The notes beneath the pieces are model-generated. The model was given only the letters and a program-made list of their open reading frames with translations, did no database searches and was not told the DNA's origin. A DNA stretch of 51,762 nt from Prevotellaceae bacterium (GTDB lineage: Bacteria > Bacteroidota > Bacteroidia > Bacteroidales > Bacteroidaceae). The position numbers and the translations under genes were made by a program. This document shows positions 35,370-44,365 of this stretch, piece by piece; position 1 is the stretch's first letter, and each line of letters starts with the position of its first letter. The stretch spans positions 1-51,762 of the forward strand of contig QAML01000021.1 of the NCBI GenBank assembly GCA_003150315.1. The letters are read 5' to 3'.

Positions 35370-35396
35370 GCCTCCGCGCATTTGTCATAATATTCC

Positions 35397-35458
35397 GGGC
35401 GTTTGCATGCTGCCTTTTGCAAAACAAGAGAAAGCAGTATGCAACGCCCGATTTCTTT
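35397..35458 (+). terminator. Long hairpin terminator after the EFR1-type gene
   Basis: CGGGCGTTTGCATGCTGC at 35397-35414 pairs with GCAGTATGCAACGCCCG at 35435-35451 (minor mismatches), followed by ATTTCTTTA. It separates the gene from nnr. Confidence 0.7.
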
Positions 35459-35515
35459 ATCTCGCAACCACTTACTTATAGTGCAAAAAACAGTCTGAAT
35501 ATCACGGAATCTTAC

Positions 35516-35523
35516 TATATTTG
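35516..35523 (+). promoter_or_regulatory. -7 element (TATATTTG) for nnr
   Basis: TATATTTGCA is only 6 bp before the ATG at 35529, implying a very short leader, as is common in Bacteroidetes. Confidence 0.4.
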
Positions 35524-35528
35524 CATTT

Positions 35529-37064
35529 ATGAAAATCTTTACTTCAAAACAGCTACGTGAGCTTGACGCATATACAATAAAGAGCGAGTCGACAACTTCT
35601 CGCGTTCTCATGCAACGGGCATCCCTTGCCATGAGCAAAGTAATACTGCAACGCTTCAGCTTAGACCGCCGCGTAATTGTTTTTGCAGGTCCGGGAAACA
35701 ATGGAGGAGATGCACTGTCCATTGCAGACTATCTTGGAGATGCAGGAATGAAAGTAGAAGCATATTTCTTTAATATAGGTAGCAAAACAAGCCCGGACTG
35801 CGAAGAATTTGCGGCAAAACTCAACAAAAACAAGAATGCAAAAATTACAGAGATAACCAAACAATTCGACCCGATAAAACTTTCGGAAAACGATATAGTT
35901 ATTGACGGTCTGTTTGGAACGGGACTAAACAAACCGCTTAACGGAGGTTTTGCAGGACTTGTGAGATTCATTAATTCCCAACCCGCTTACGTTATTTCCA
36001 TTGACGTTCCTTCGGGATTAATGTGCGAAGACAATTCTTTCAACGTGCGACAAAACATTGTGCGAGCCGATTTAACTCTCACCGTAGAGCTTCCTAAACT
36101 CGCTTTTTTCCTTGCCGACACCGCGCCTTACGCAGGAGAAATTGTAAGAGTGCCTATTAATCTCAACCAAGAGTATAAAGAAAAGACCAATACCCCTTTC
36201 ACCACCATAAGCAACGGAGACGGACTTCCACAATTCAAGGTTCGCAATCCCTTTTCCCACAAAGGAACTTTCGGACACGGCTTGCTGATTGCCGGTTCTT
36301 ACGGAATGGCGGGAGCATCTGTGCTCGCAGGAAAAGCATGTCTGAGAAGCGGAATAGGAAAACTGACAATCCACGTACCGGGATGCAATAAAGACATACT
36401 GCAACAGACTGTGCCCGAAGCTGTACTCTCTATTGACAGCGGAACACGCTATTTCTCTCACGCCGAAAGCACAGTGCCTTTCGAAGCAGTGGCTATCGGT
36501 CCGGGATTAGGCAATTTTCATGACACGGCAAATGCTTTTATTGAGCAAATACGCAATTGTCAGGCTCCGCTTGTCATAGATGCCGATGGACTTAACATAC
36601 TTTCCGAACACAAAGGTTGGATTGCACAAATTCCGCGAAAGACTATTTTAACACCACATCCCGGAGAATTTGCACGGCTCACCGAAACCGAGAACGATTG
36701 TTTCAAAATGCTCATGGAAGCTCGCGAAATGGCAATGCACTATCAGTTATATATTATCCTGAAAGGTCATTATACATTCATAAATACCCCGGAAGGACAC
36801 ACATATATAAATACGTCGGGAAATGCAGGCATGGCAACGGCAGGAAGCGGGGACGTACTGACGGGCATGTTGCTTTCTTTCCTTGCGCAAGGCTATTCGC
36901 AAGAAGATGCGTGCCGTCTCGGAGTTTATCTTCACGGACTTGCAGGAGATTTAGCCGCTAACGATTTGGGCGAAGAGGGAGTTATTGCCTCCGACATAGT
37001 GAACTACATTCCCAAAGCCTTTAAGAGGCTGCACGAATTGCCGGATTTTTCGTCCGATCTCTGA
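35529..37064 (+). CDS. nnr: Bifunctional NAD(P)H-hydrate epimerase / ADP-dependent dehydratase (Nnr)
   Basis: Repairs hydrated NAD(P)H. The N-terminal YjeF epimerase domain (about 1-215) has FAGPGNNGGDAL, VIDGLFGTGLNKPL and IDVPSGLMC. The C-terminal YjeF/ribokinase-like dehydratase domain (about 225-505) has HKGTFGHGLLIAGSYGMAGA, AIGPGLG, VIDADGLN, LTPHPGEFARL and GNAGMATAGSGDVLTGM. At 511 residues both domains are complete. DUF4831 follows after 36 bp, probably cotranscribed. Confidence 0.96.
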   Translation: MKIFTSKQLRELDAYTIKSESTTSRVLMQRASLAMSKVILQRFSLDRRVIVFAGPGNNGGDALSIADYLGDAGMKVEAYFFNIGSKTSPDCEEFAAKLNKNKNAKITEITKQFDPIKLSENDIVIDGLFGTGLNKPLNGGFAGLVRFINSQPAYVISIDVPSGLMCEDNSFNVRQNIVRADLTLTVELPKLAFFLADTAPYAGEIVRVPINLNQEYKEKTNTPFTTISNGDGLPQFKVRNPFSHKGTFGHGLLIAGSYGMAGASVLAGKACLRSGIGKLTIHVPGCNKDILQQTVPEAVLSIDSGTRYFSHAESTVPFEAVAIGPGLGNFHDTANAFIEQIRNCQAPLVIDADGLNILSEHKGWIAQIPRKTILTPHPGEFARLTETENDCFKMLMEAREMAMHYQLYIILKGHYTFINTPEGHTYINTSGNAGMATAGSGDVLTGMLLSFLAQGYSQEDACRLGVYLHGLAGDLAANDLGEEGVIASDIVNYIPKAFKRLHELPDFSSDL

Positions 37065-37100
37065 ACTTGTACAAAATTGTAGAAACAAACGAACATAGAA

Positions 37101-38171
37101 ATGAACAAATCATTCATATTTTCCTGCCTGTTGGCTCTCACAAGTGCAGGTGTTTCAGCTCAAACCGAGGTTACGCCATACACTCCGGGCATAACGCCGG
37201 AAGGAATTACCTATTATCTTCCGCGAACAGAATTAAGAATCAGAATAACCGCCACCTGCGTCAAATATACTCCCGGAGATTTCAGACAATACTCCGAACG
37301 TTACCTGCGATTAGGCAATATTCCCAAAGACGCAGTCACTACATGGAAAATTGATGACGTAAAGATTTTCACCGAAGGCGTTCCCGACGAAAGCAAAGTG
37401 TTCTCTATAAAACTGGCTCAGAAGACTTCCGCGCCGCTTGCAGGGCTTACGAAATCAGGAATACTGATGTCGATAAACGCACAAGCCACGGCTCCCGAAG
37501 CAATTCCCGAAATGCCGAAACCTGTCATTGTGAACAATAATTTGAATCCCCGGGATTATATGACACAGGAGATTCTTACGGCAAGCAGCATCTCAAAACA
37601 GGCGGAACTTACGGCTGCAGAAATCTACGACATACGCGAGTCGCGCTCGGCTCTTGCTAAAGGCGAAGCCGACAACATGCCTAAGGACGGCGAACAGCTG
37701 AAACTTATGATTGACAACCTGAATACACAGGAACGAGCCTTACTACAGTTGTTCAAAGGCACGGAAACTACAGAAACACGCTCATTTGATTTTGTTTATA
37801 TCCCTACCGAGGACAAAGAGGAAGTACTCTTTCGTTTTTCAAAGAAGCTTGGCGCGGTCAATGCGGACAATCTTGCTGGCGAACCCATTTATATTAGCAT
37901 AAAGGACAAACATACAGTTCCGACTCCTGCGGTTACGAACAAGAAAAAGAAAGAAGTTATGGACGTTCGTTATAATGTTCCGTCCGAAGTGGAGGTTAAG
38001 ATTTTCAATTCCGATAAAGTTTTTGCCTCGGGTACATATCCCATGGGACAGTTTGGCAATGTGGAACATCTCGGAGCGGAGCTTTTCAACAAGAAAATGG
38101 AAACTCAGGTGTTTCTGAACCCTGTTACGGGCGGAATAGAGAAACTTCAGCTGCCCGAACCCTCGAAATAA
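37101..38171 (+). CDS. DUF4831-family exported protein
   Basis: A 356-residue protein with a signal peptide (MNKSFIFSCLLALTSAGVSA) and no further membrane segment. The segments GITYYLPRTELRIRITATC and DFRQYSERYLRLGNI..TTWKIDDV match my recollection of DUF4831, a Bacteroidetes periplasmic family of unknown function. A helical region at about 185-225 contains EQLKLMIDNLNTQERALLQLFKGTE, another family hallmark. It follows nnr; a 12-bp hairpin lies just beyond its stop. Confidence 0.82.
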   Translation: MNKSFIFSCLLALTSAGVSAQTEVTPYTPGITPEGITYYLPRTELRIRITATCVKYTPGDFRQYSERYLRLGNIPKDAVTTWKIDDVKIFTEGVPDESKVFSIKLAQKTSAPLAGLTKSGILMSINAQATAPEAIPEMPKPVIVNNNLNPRDYMTQEILTASSISKQAELTAAEIYDIRESRSALAKGEADNMPKDGEQLKLMIDNLNTQERALLQLFKGTETTETRSFDFVYIPTEDKEEVLFRFSKKLGAVNADNLAGEPIYISIKDKHTVPTPAVTNKKKKEVMDVRYNVPSEVEVKIFNSDKVFASGTYPMGQFGNVEHLGAELFNKKMETQVFLNPVTGGIEKLQLPEPSK

Positions 38172-38194
38172 ACGAAACTATCAGTCAACAACAA

Positions 38195-38225
38195 AAGCTG
38201 TGGAGCACTTGCTGCTTCACAGCTT
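38195..38225 (+). promoter_or_regulatory. Hairpin between DUF4831 and BASS genes (weak terminator or leader element)
   Basis: AAGCTGTGGAGC pairs with GCTTCACAGCTT (12 bp, one G-U) across a 7-nt loop. The following TAATTATAAT is AT-rich but not a T run, so it may attenuate or only partly terminate. Confidence 0.5.
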
Positions 38226-38256
38226 AATTATAATATCAAAAACAAAACTTACGGTC

Positions 38257-39237
38257 ATGATAAAAGTATTTTTGGCAATAAGCCGATGGCTTGCCGGCTA
38301 CACATCATTCTTTATCATCGGAATAGCAATCTTTACATTTTTTCTTCCTCACACTTTCGATTGGGTAAGAGGCAATACGCAAACCGTGATATTGGGAGTT
38401 ATAATGCTCACAATGGGTCTCACGCTCACCACCGAGGACTTCCGCATTTTGGCACGCCGTCCTTTAGACATTTTCATTGGTGCGGCAGCACAATTCATCA
38501 TTATGCCAGGTGTGGCATACATTCTTGTCCATGTCTTTCACCTCTACCCGCCCATAGCCATAGGCATATTGCTCGTGGGGTGCTGCCCGGGCGGAGTGTC
38601 GAGCAACATTATGTCGTATTTGTGCCATGGCGACGTGGCTTTTTCCGTAGGCATGACCTGCGCTTCCACTTTGCTTGCCCCCTTTATGACTCCCTTTCTC
38701 ATGAAGCTGACTGCCGGACAAATTGTTGCGGTTGACATCGTGGGAATGTTCCTAAACATTCTCATCGTAACCATCATTCCCGTTGCCATAGGCTGCACGC
38801 TCAATTACTTTTACAGCAAACGCAGTTACTTCCCCACTCTCCAAAAACTCATGCCGGGAGTCAGCGTGCTCTGTCTGGCAATGATTGTGGGCGGAGTCAT
38901 ATCCACGGTTCACGACGACCTCGTTTCGCGCGGACTCATCCTGTTTGTCTGGACATTCGCTGTGGTTCTATGCCACAACAGTCTCGGCTATCTCTTGGGA
39001 TGGTTTGCCGGAAAACTTGCAAGATTCAACACCGCCAAAAAGCGCACCATAAGTATAGAAGTGGGAATGCAGAATGCGGGACTTGCCACAGTGCTTGCTT
39101 CAAATTTCTTTGCATCCCAACCACTGGCAGTACTGCCGTGCGCCATAAGTTGTGCATGGCACTCCATTTCGGGTACAATTTTGGCGGGATTATATCTGCA
39201 ATACGACCGTAGACATGCGCACAAGGAAACAAAATAA
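38257..39237 (+). CDS. Bile acid:sodium symporter (BASS) family transporter
   Basis: A 326-residue inner-membrane transporter with about nine or ten hydrophobic helices. Family signatures are VIMLTMGLTLTTEDF in helix 2, the crossing-helix glycine/serine segment LLVGCCPGGVSSNIMSYL, MTCASTLLAPFMTP, and SIEVGMQNAGLATVLA in the second repeat. The ATG at 38257 (MIKVFLAISRW) is chosen over the GTG at 38200. In gut bacteria such proteins may carry organic anions, pantoate or other substrates, not necessarily bile acids. Confidence 0.92.
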   Translation: MIKVFLAISRWLAGYTSFFIIGIAIFTFFLPHTFDWVRGNTQTVILGVIMLTMGLTLTTEDFRILARRPLDIFIGAAAQFIIMPGVAYILVHVFHLYPPIAIGILLVGCCPGGVSSNIMSYLCHGDVAFSVGMTCASTLLAPFMTPFLMKLTAGQIVAVDIVGMFLNILIVTIIPVAIGCTLNYFYSKRSYFPTLQKLMPGVSVLCLAMIVGGVISTVHDDLVSRGLILFVWTFAVVLCHNSLGYLLGWFAGKLARFNTAKKRTISIEVGMQNAGLATVLASNFFASQPLAVLPCAISCAWHSISGTILAGLYLQYDRRHAHKETK

Positions 39238-39269
39238 TGCCACATTTTTTGATGCCGAACGCATGCCCG

Positions 39270-39356
39270 AAAAAACATAAGGCATGTTGTAAAAAATACA
39301 AGCCATATATTTTAAAATACAAGGCACATATTTTAAAATAAGTGCCTTGTATTTTT
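39270..39356. repeat. Modular palindromic intergenic repeat, copy R8 (forward)
   Basis: Edge unit ACATAAGGCATGTTGT, AATACAAGCCATATATTTT, AATACAAGGCACATATTTT, inverted AATAAGTGCCTTGTATTTTT. A weakly similar flank (CTGAAAATCAATATCC) follows at about 39370. Confidence 0.88.
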
Positions 39357-39512
39357 GCTCTTTATAAGACTCTGAAAATCAATATCCTTTTTCCGGCGTT
39401 TTTCATACCGAAAATCCGTCGAAAAAAAGCACAAAAATAAAATCATCACATTCTTGTAACAAAACGCCATGCACTGCGTAATAACAGTAAACAATCAAAA
39501 ATTAAGATAATC

Positions 39513-40361
39513 ATGAAAAAGAATTTATTAACAGCAAGCCTCATTTTAGGATTTGCATTCTTGGTGAACACAGGATGTGCCGGCCAAAAAAACAACGGAT
39601 TGTCGAAACTTAAAAGTCTTGAAAAACTTGAAAATCTTTCAAGTCTCGCCGATGATATTGATATTGATGATTTGGAAGAAATCAGTAATTCCGACAAAAA
39701 CAACGGCAATGAAGAAACCGCAAAAAAGACATACAATTTGAAAGGCTTCAACAAACTGTCTGTTTCCGGCCTTGCAAGCATACATTTCACGCAAAGCAAT
39801 TCATACGAAATAAAGGCAGAAGGAACTCCATGCCTCGTAGACAATATAAAAATCCACGTAAAAGACAATACACTGATAATAGGATATAAAGACGCCAAAA
39901 ACATAAACGGCAATAAAGAACACATGAACATTTACATCAAAGCTCCCAATCTCGATTCCTTTGAAATGAGCGGAGTATGCGGTTTTACTGCAGAAAGCAT
40001 TAAATCCAAGGACTTCAATTGCGAGATTTCAGGCGCAGTACAATGCCATATAGGAAAATTGCAAAGCACCGAGGCAAAATTTGATATCAGTGGCGCAGCA
40101 AAAGTAAAGATGGATGTTGAAGCTGACCGCTTGTCCGTTGATAACTCAGGTGCAGTAAAAACCCTACTCGCCTTCAAAGGCAAACGACTTGATATTGACA
40201 ACAGCGGCGCAAGCAAGATGGACATAAACGTGAACTGCGAGGAACTTTATTCAGACAACTCCGGAGTTTCGAAAATCATATATACCGGTACCGCCGACAA
40301 GACCCACATTGAAAACAGTGGCATGGCAAAAACAAGCACACGGGATTTGAACAATCTCTGA
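39513..40361 (+). CDS. DUF2807 (head-GIN) lipoprotein
   Basis: A 282-residue predicted lipoprotein (signal ending VNTGCAGQ). A 60-residue Leu/Asp/Asn-rich linker follows (LKSLEKLENLSSLADDIDID). The DUF2807 beta-helix then shows its repeating pattern: FNKLSVSGLASIHF, EMSGVCGF, DISGAAKV, SVDNSGAVKT, DIDNSGASKM, YSDNSGVSKI. Such proteins commonly precede ECF sigma genes in Bacteroidetes; here the sigma factor starts 18 bp after its stop. It may be a sensor or adhesion-like envelope protein of that locus; this is inference. Confidence 0.88.
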   Translation: MKKNLLTASLILGFAFLVNTGCAGQKNNGLSKLKSLEKLENLSSLADDIDIDDLEEISNSDKNNGNEETAKKTYNLKGFNKLSVSGLASIHFTQSNSYEIKAEGTPCLVDNIKIHVKDNTLIIGYKDAKNINGNKEHMNIYIKAPNLDSFEMSGVCGFTAESIKSKDFNCEISGAVQCHIGKLQSTEAKFDISGAAKVKMDVEADRLSVDNSGAVKTLLAFKGKRLDIDNSGASKMDINVNCEELYSDNSGVSKIIYTGTADKTHIENSGMAKTSTRDLNNL

Positions 40362-40379
40362 TAGCTTCCGATTTTCCCG

Positions 40380-40853
40380 ATGACAGGAGAAAACTTCAAG
40401 AAAAACCTATCTGCGCTTCGCCGCGAACTGTTAGCCACGGCAAGACAATACTTCCCCGACAACGAAAAAGCCGAGGATATGGTTCAAGACACTCTCCTGC
40501 GACTGTGGGAAATGAAAGAAAATCTGCGCGAACCCATAAACGGCATAGCAAATGTGATTCTGAGGAATCTTGCAATCGACAATTTGCGCCGCCAAAAGCC
40601 AACAGTAAACATAGAACAGGTTGACATAGGTTCGCCGCCCGACAACGATAACCACGAACGCTATCTCAGAGTGATGAACATAATAGACACTCTGCCCGAT
40701 ATGCAACAAACACTGATACGGCTGCGACTTGTTGAAGGAATGGACTATAAAGACATCTCCAAACTCACAGGAATAAAAGAAGCAACCATAAGACAAATCA
40801 TAAGCAGAGCCAGACTGGCAATAAGAAAACAATACATAAAAAAGGACAAATGA
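40380..40853 (+). CDS. ECF RNA polymerase sigma factor (second ECF locus)
   Basis: A 157-residue ECF sigma factor. Region 2 contains EKAEDMVQDTLLRLWE and IANVILRNLAIDNLRR; region 4 contains LPDMQQTLIRLRLVEGMDYKDISKLTGIKEATIRQIISRAR. Its stop overlaps the next gene's start by 4 bp (ATGA), coupling it to a putative membrane anti-sigma factor. It is unrelated in detail to the ECF factor at 25919-26470. Confidence 0.93.
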   Translation: MTGENFKKNLSALRRELLATARQYFPDNEKAEDMVQDTLLRLWEMKENLREPINGIANVILRNLAIDNLRRQKPTVNIEQVDIGSPPDNDNHERYLRVMNIIDTLPDMQQTLIRLRLVEGMDYKDISKLTGIKEATIRQIISRARLAIRKQYIKKDK

Positions 40854-41368
40854 GAAAAGAAGAAATACAAAAGCTGATTGACCGGTATTTCGAGGGAGAA
40901 ACCACCCTTGAAGAGGAACGCAGGCTGTACAGATTCTTTCAAAAAGACAACATTCCCGCAGAATTTGAGGAATACACCGAAATGTTTCGCGATTTTGCGG
41001 CAGCCGACAACGCCTTTGTCCCCTGCATTCCCGCCAAACGCCCGGTGCGCATAAAATTCACCTGGCTTCGTGCGGCGGTAAGTACAGCTGCAATTGCAGC
41101 TATTGTATTCGGCATACGCACAGTCTGCGACATTAGCGAAGAAAACGCTCTTGCCAAACTCTACGAGGGAAGCTATATGATAGTTGACGGACAACGCATT
41201 GACAATCTCAGAGAAATGAAAGACTCTATCAAAGCTACTTTGGACGATGCCTCAAAACTCGAACACAAAGTGGCCAACCTGCAAACCGTGGAGGGAACAG
41301 AGCAAGACATTCTGAGAAATGTAAGCGACCCTGATATGAAAAAGCAAATAGAAAAACTTATAAACTAA
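40850..41368 (+). CDS. Single-pass membrane anti-sigma-like protein
   Basis: A 172-residue protein with a helical N-terminus (EEIQKLIDRYFEGETTLEEERRLYRFFQ) resembling anti-sigma domains. One transmembrane segment follows (AAVSTAAIAAIVFGIRTV, about residues 75-92), then a periplasmic tail with coiled-coil potential. Translation is coupled to the sigma factor by a 4-bp overlap, strongly suggesting it binds and restrains it. No zinc-binding HxxxCxxC is seen. Confidence 0.82.
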   Translation: MRKEEIQKLIDRYFEGETTLEEERRLYRFFQKDNIPAEFEEYTEMFRDFAAADNAFVPCIPAKRPVRIKFTWLRAAVSTAAIAAIVFGIRTVCDISEENALAKLYEGSYMIVDGQRIDNLREMKDSIKATLDDASKLEHKVANLQTVEGTEQDILRNVSDPDMKKQIEKLIN

Positions 41369-41374
41369 AAACAG

Positions 41375-41764
41375 ATGCCCGGAAAAACAATATGTCTCTT
41401 AATAATGCTGTTCTTTCCGCTATTCGCCACGGCACAAAACAGCATTGACAAACTGGTGGACGAGCTTTCCACAACAGGAAATGCCGACTTCACATCAATT
41501 GTACAGCGAAATCCCAAAACAAAAGCGATTGAAAAGGTCGTGAAAAAGCTTGAAACCGGCAGTATAAACAGCAAAAAATTTATCAACGCCTTCAAGAAAG
41601 AAGCCAAACTCAACAAAACGACCACGACAACCCGCTCTAACGGGGAAATTACAACTATAATAACCACGAGTAACAAGAAAACTAATCGCATATACATGAT
41701 TAAATACGACGAAGACTCTTATTACCCCGAAGTAAGCATAACCATAATCATAAAGGTCAAGTGA
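41375..41764 (+). CDS. DUF5024-like small exported protein
   Basis: A 129-residue protein with a signal peptide (MPGKTICLLIMLFFPLFATA). The mature part begins QNSIDKLVDELSTTGNADFTS and contains NPKTKAIEKVVKKLE; I recall this pattern from DUF5024 proteins that sit in Bacteroides ECF loci. It is the last gene of the DUF2807-sigma-anti-sigma unit, 6 bp after the anti-sigma stop, and a terminator follows. Function unknown, probably periplasmic. Confidence 0.75.
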   Translation: MPGKTICLLIMLFFPLFATAQNSIDKLVDELSTTGNADFTSIVQRNPKTKAIEKVVKKLETGSINSKKFINAFKKEAKLNKTTTTTRSNGEITTIITTSNKKTNRIYMIKYDEDSYYPEVSITIIIKVK

Positions 41765-41790
41765 ACGTGGCAAACATTAGCCACAAAAGC

Positions 41791-41830
41791 AAAAGCGGCA
41801 CAGTTACATTAAAACTGCGCCGCTTTTATT
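41791..41830 (+). terminator. Intrinsic terminator of the second ECF locus
   Basis: AAAAGCGGCACAGTT pairs with AACTGCGCCGCTTTT (one mismatch), followed by ATTTT. Confidence 0.82.
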
Positions 41831-41875
41831 TTAACCGCACATGCCTTCCTGACTTAGATTTTCGTTTTTTATTGC

Positions 41876-41883
41876 TAATATTG
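41876..41883 (+). promoter_or_regulatory. -7 element (TAATATTG) for mgsA
   Basis: TAATATTGCAG lies 34 bp before the ATG. Confidence 0.4.
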
Positions 41884-41916
41884 CAGGTAAAGAACAAAAC
41901 CCAAACAAACATTATT

Positions 41917-42465
41917 ATGGAAAAGACAACCGTAATCCGCCGCATAGGGCTTGTGGCACACGATGCAAAGAAGAAAGACCTCATAGAGTGGGTTCTTTGG
42001 AACTCGGAACGCCTTAAAGGACATAAGTTCTACTGCACCGGAACAACGGGAACCCTGATTCTCGAAGCTCTCAAGGCAAAACATCCCGACGTTGACTGGG
42101 ATTTCACAATATTAAAGAGCGGACCGCTCGGTGGAGATCAGCAAATGGGCTCACGAATAGTGGAAGGGCAAATTGACTATCTGTTCTTTTTTACAGACCC
42201 TCTGACTGTGCAACCGCACGATACCGACATTAAAGCCCTGACACGCCTTGCCGGAGTGGAAAACATTGTGTTTTGCTGCAACCGAAGCACTGCCGACCAT
42301 ATTATAACAAGTCCCCTGTTCACCGACCCCGACTACAAACACTCCATTCCCGATTATACTTTCTACACAGACCGTTTCAAGGACAAACCTGTGGTAACAG
42401 AAGCAATGGAACAGGAACGTCGCCGCCGAAAGAAACAACAAGACAAAGACAATACCGTCAAATAA
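41917..42465 (+). CDS. mgsA: Methylglyoxal synthase
   Basis: Converts dihydroxyacetone phosphate to methylglyoxal, a bypass of lower glycolysis used when phosphate is limiting. Signatures are IGLVAHDAKKKDLIEWV, FYCTGTTGTLI, the catalytic GPLGGDQQMGSRI (Asp at about residue 74) and FFTDPLTVQPHDTDIKAL. The ATG at 41917 is used; the long upstream extension of the open frame crosses a terminator. The charged tail (QERRRRKKQQDKDN) brings it to 182 residues. It stands alone between two terminators. Confidence 0.95.
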   Translation: MEKTTVIRRIGLVAHDAKKKDLIEWVLWNSERLKGHKFYCTGTTGTLILEALKAKHPDVDWDFTILKSGPLGGDQQMGSRIVEGQIDYLFFFTDPLTVQPHDTDIKALTRLAGVENIVFCCNRSTADHIITSPLFTDPDYKHSIPDYTFYTDRFKDKPVVTEAMEQERRRRKKQQDKDNTVK

Positions 42466-42466
42466 T

Positions 42467-42522
42467 TAAAATCCCGCACTACGCAAACGGAAAGTTTTCC
42501 CATGACGTGTGCGGGATTTTAT
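42467..42522 (+). terminator. Intrinsic terminator of mgsA
   Basis: AAAATCCCGCAC pairs with GTGCGGGATTTT across a loop of about 30 nt; a T run follows the downstream arm. Confidence 0.7.
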
Positions 42523-42523
42523 G

Positions 42524-42531
42524 TAATTTTG
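42524..42531 (+). promoter_or_regulatory. -7 element (TAATTTTG) for the SSS symporter
   Basis: TAATTTTGCAA directly follows the mgsA terminator and lies 21 bp before the ATG. Confidence 0.5.
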
Positions 42532-42552
42532 CAATATATCTCCTATCATTTC

Positions 42553-44028
42553 ATGAGCGCATACACCGTAATTCTGATAATGGCCGCTTATTTCGGTCTG
42601 CTGTTACTTATTTCCCGCCTCACATCGCGAAGCAACGACAACAACGCCTTTTTCCGTGGCAACAGACAAAGCCCCTGGTGGCTCGTGGCGTTCGGAATGA
42701 TAGGCACATCCATTTCCGGAGTTTCGGTAGTGAGTGTGCCGGGAATGGTAAGGGACGCCAACATGTCCTATCTTCAAATGTGTCTCGGCTTTGTGCCCGG
42801 TTATCTTTTGGTAGCCTTTGTTCTGCTGCCGGTTTACTATAAGTTGAGGCTCACAAGCATCTACGATTATCTCAGCAGGCGTTTCGGCAATGCCAGCCAC
42901 AAGACCGGAGCTTCTTTCTTCCTTATCAGCAAACTTTGCGGGGCTGCAGCGCGTATGTTCATGGCTTGTCTAGTGCTCCAGAAGTTTGTGTTCGCCCACT
43001 TTGGCATTCCTTTCGAAGCCACAGCCGTTGTTACCCTCCTTCTAACCTGGGCTTACACGCGAAAAAGCGGTGTGAAAACGCTCGTGTGGACCGATGCGTT
43101 GCAAACACTGGCTCTCATAGCGGCAGTGGCTACTATATGGATAACCGTATCGGGAGCCATGCACCTGAACCTTAATAGTGCGGTTCACTTTATAAGCGAA
43201 AGCCCTTACGGACGAATCTTTGTATTTGACGATTGGAAAAGCGGACAGTTTTTCTGGAAAGAGTTCATTGCCGGAATCTTCATTGTGATAGTTATGACGG
43301 GGCTTGATCAAGACATGATGCAAAAAAATCTGTCGTGCAAGAATCTCCGCGATGCCCAAAAGGACATGACCACCTGCGGATTGGCATTTCTGCCAATGAA
43401 TCTGCTGTTTCTTTCGCTCGGGGTACTGCTTTACGGTTACTGCGCCCAAAATTCCATAACTCCTCCGCAACATACCGATGACCTTTTGCCCATGCTCGCT
43501 TCGGGCGGACAGTTAGGCACGCTCGTGCCGGTGATGTTTATAATAGGAATTATAGCAGCCGCTTTCTCAAGTGCCGACTCCGCACTCACAGCTCTCACCA
43601 CAAGTTTCTGCATTGATATTTTGGGAGTGGAGCGAAACAATCTTTCTGCACACAAAGCCGATGCGGTGCGCCGCAAAATCCACATAGGAGTTACACTTGT
43701 GTTCATCCTCTTCATCCTTGCCTTCAAAGCTCTGAACTCCACAAGTGTCATTGATGCCGTGTACGTAATGGCTTCTTACACATACGGTCCGCTGCTCGGG
43801 CTGTTTGCTTTCGGACTGCTCACACGCCGCAAACCAAACGACAAATACGTACCTTACATAGCCTTTGCGGCACCCGTGTTATGCTACATTGCAAACATCA
43901 CGGCGCAAAAGCTGTGGGCATATCAATTCGGATATGAACTTTTGCTGCTGAACGGCGCACTTACATTCGCAGGTCTCATTCTTCTGTCGTCCGGTAGGAA
44001 AGAAACAAATGAATTACCCGCTTCTTAA
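42553..44028 (+). CDS. Sodium:solute symporter (SSS family)
   Basis: A 491-residue LeuT-fold symporter with about 13 hydrophobic helices. Signatures are FFRGNRQSPWWLVAFGMIGTSISGVS near the N-terminus, MVRDANMSYLQM, TGLDQDMMQKNLSCKN in the mid region, and the sodium-site helix AAAFSSADSALTALTTSF. The ATG at 42553 is preferred to 42502, which lies within the mgsA terminator. The substrate could be a sugar, an organic acid or sialic acid; no linked catabolic genes help decide. Confidence 0.9.
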   Translation: MSAYTVILIMAAYFGLLLLISRLTSRSNDNNAFFRGNRQSPWWLVAFGMIGTSISGVSVVSVPGMVRDANMSYLQMCLGFVPGYLLVAFVLLPVYYKLRLTSIYDYLSRRFGNASHKTGASFFLISKLCGAAARMFMACLVLQKFVFAHFGIPFEATAVVTLLLTWAYTRKSGVKTLVWTDALQTLALIAAVATIWITVSGAMHLNLNSAVHFISESPYGRIFVFDDWKSGQFFWKEFIAGIFIVIVMTGLDQDMMQKNLSCKNLRDAQKDMTTCGLAFLPMNLLFLSLGVLLYGYCAQNSITPPQHTDDLLPMLASGGQLGTLVPVMFIIGIIAAAFSSADSALTALTTSFCIDILGVERNNLSAHKADAVRRKIHIGVTLVFILFILAFKALNSTSVIDAVYVMASYTYGPLLGLFAFGLLTRRKPNDKYVPYIAFAAPVLCYIANITAQKLWAYQFGYELLLLNGALTFAGLILLSSGRKETNELPAS

Positions 44029-44090
44029 AGTTTTTTTCGGCACATCCGCACACGCTTTCGTTTTGCATATACAACCAAATGCGGACACGC

Positions 44091-44178
44091 AAAAAAACAT
44101 AAGGCATCTTGTAAAAAATACAAGCCATATATTTTAAAATACAAGGCACTTATTTCAAAATATATGCCTTGTATTTTT
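44091..44178. repeat. Modular palindromic intergenic repeat, copy R9 (forward)
   Basis: Edge unit ACATAAGGCATCTTGT, AATACAAGCCATATATTTT, AATACAAGGCACTTATTTC, inverted AATATATGCCTTGTATTTTT. Followed at 44194-44217 by TTGATAAACAACAACTTACA, nearly identical to the flank of R4. It lies between the convergent SSS and aspS genes. Confidence 0.88.
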
Positions 44179-44308
44179 CGCGTTTTCAGACCCTTGATAA
44201 ACAACAACTTACAAAACGCATAAATAATCGCATATTCTCCTCCCAATATTCAAAAACCACAGACATGAATGCCTGCATATTTCGATTACTTACACGTCAT
44301 TCATAAAA

Positions 44309-44352
44309 ACAACAAGTCCGTACAGTAACGTTTACTGTACGGACTTGTTTAT
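44309..44352 (-). terminator. Intrinsic terminator of the lepA-aspS unit
   Basis: A 17-bp perfect stem (ACAAGTCCGTACAGTAA at 44313-44329 with its complement at 44333-44349) and a 3-nt loop; on the minus strand GTTTTTATG follows closely. Confidence 0.85.
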
Positions 44353-44365
44353 ATGCTTCAAAGAA

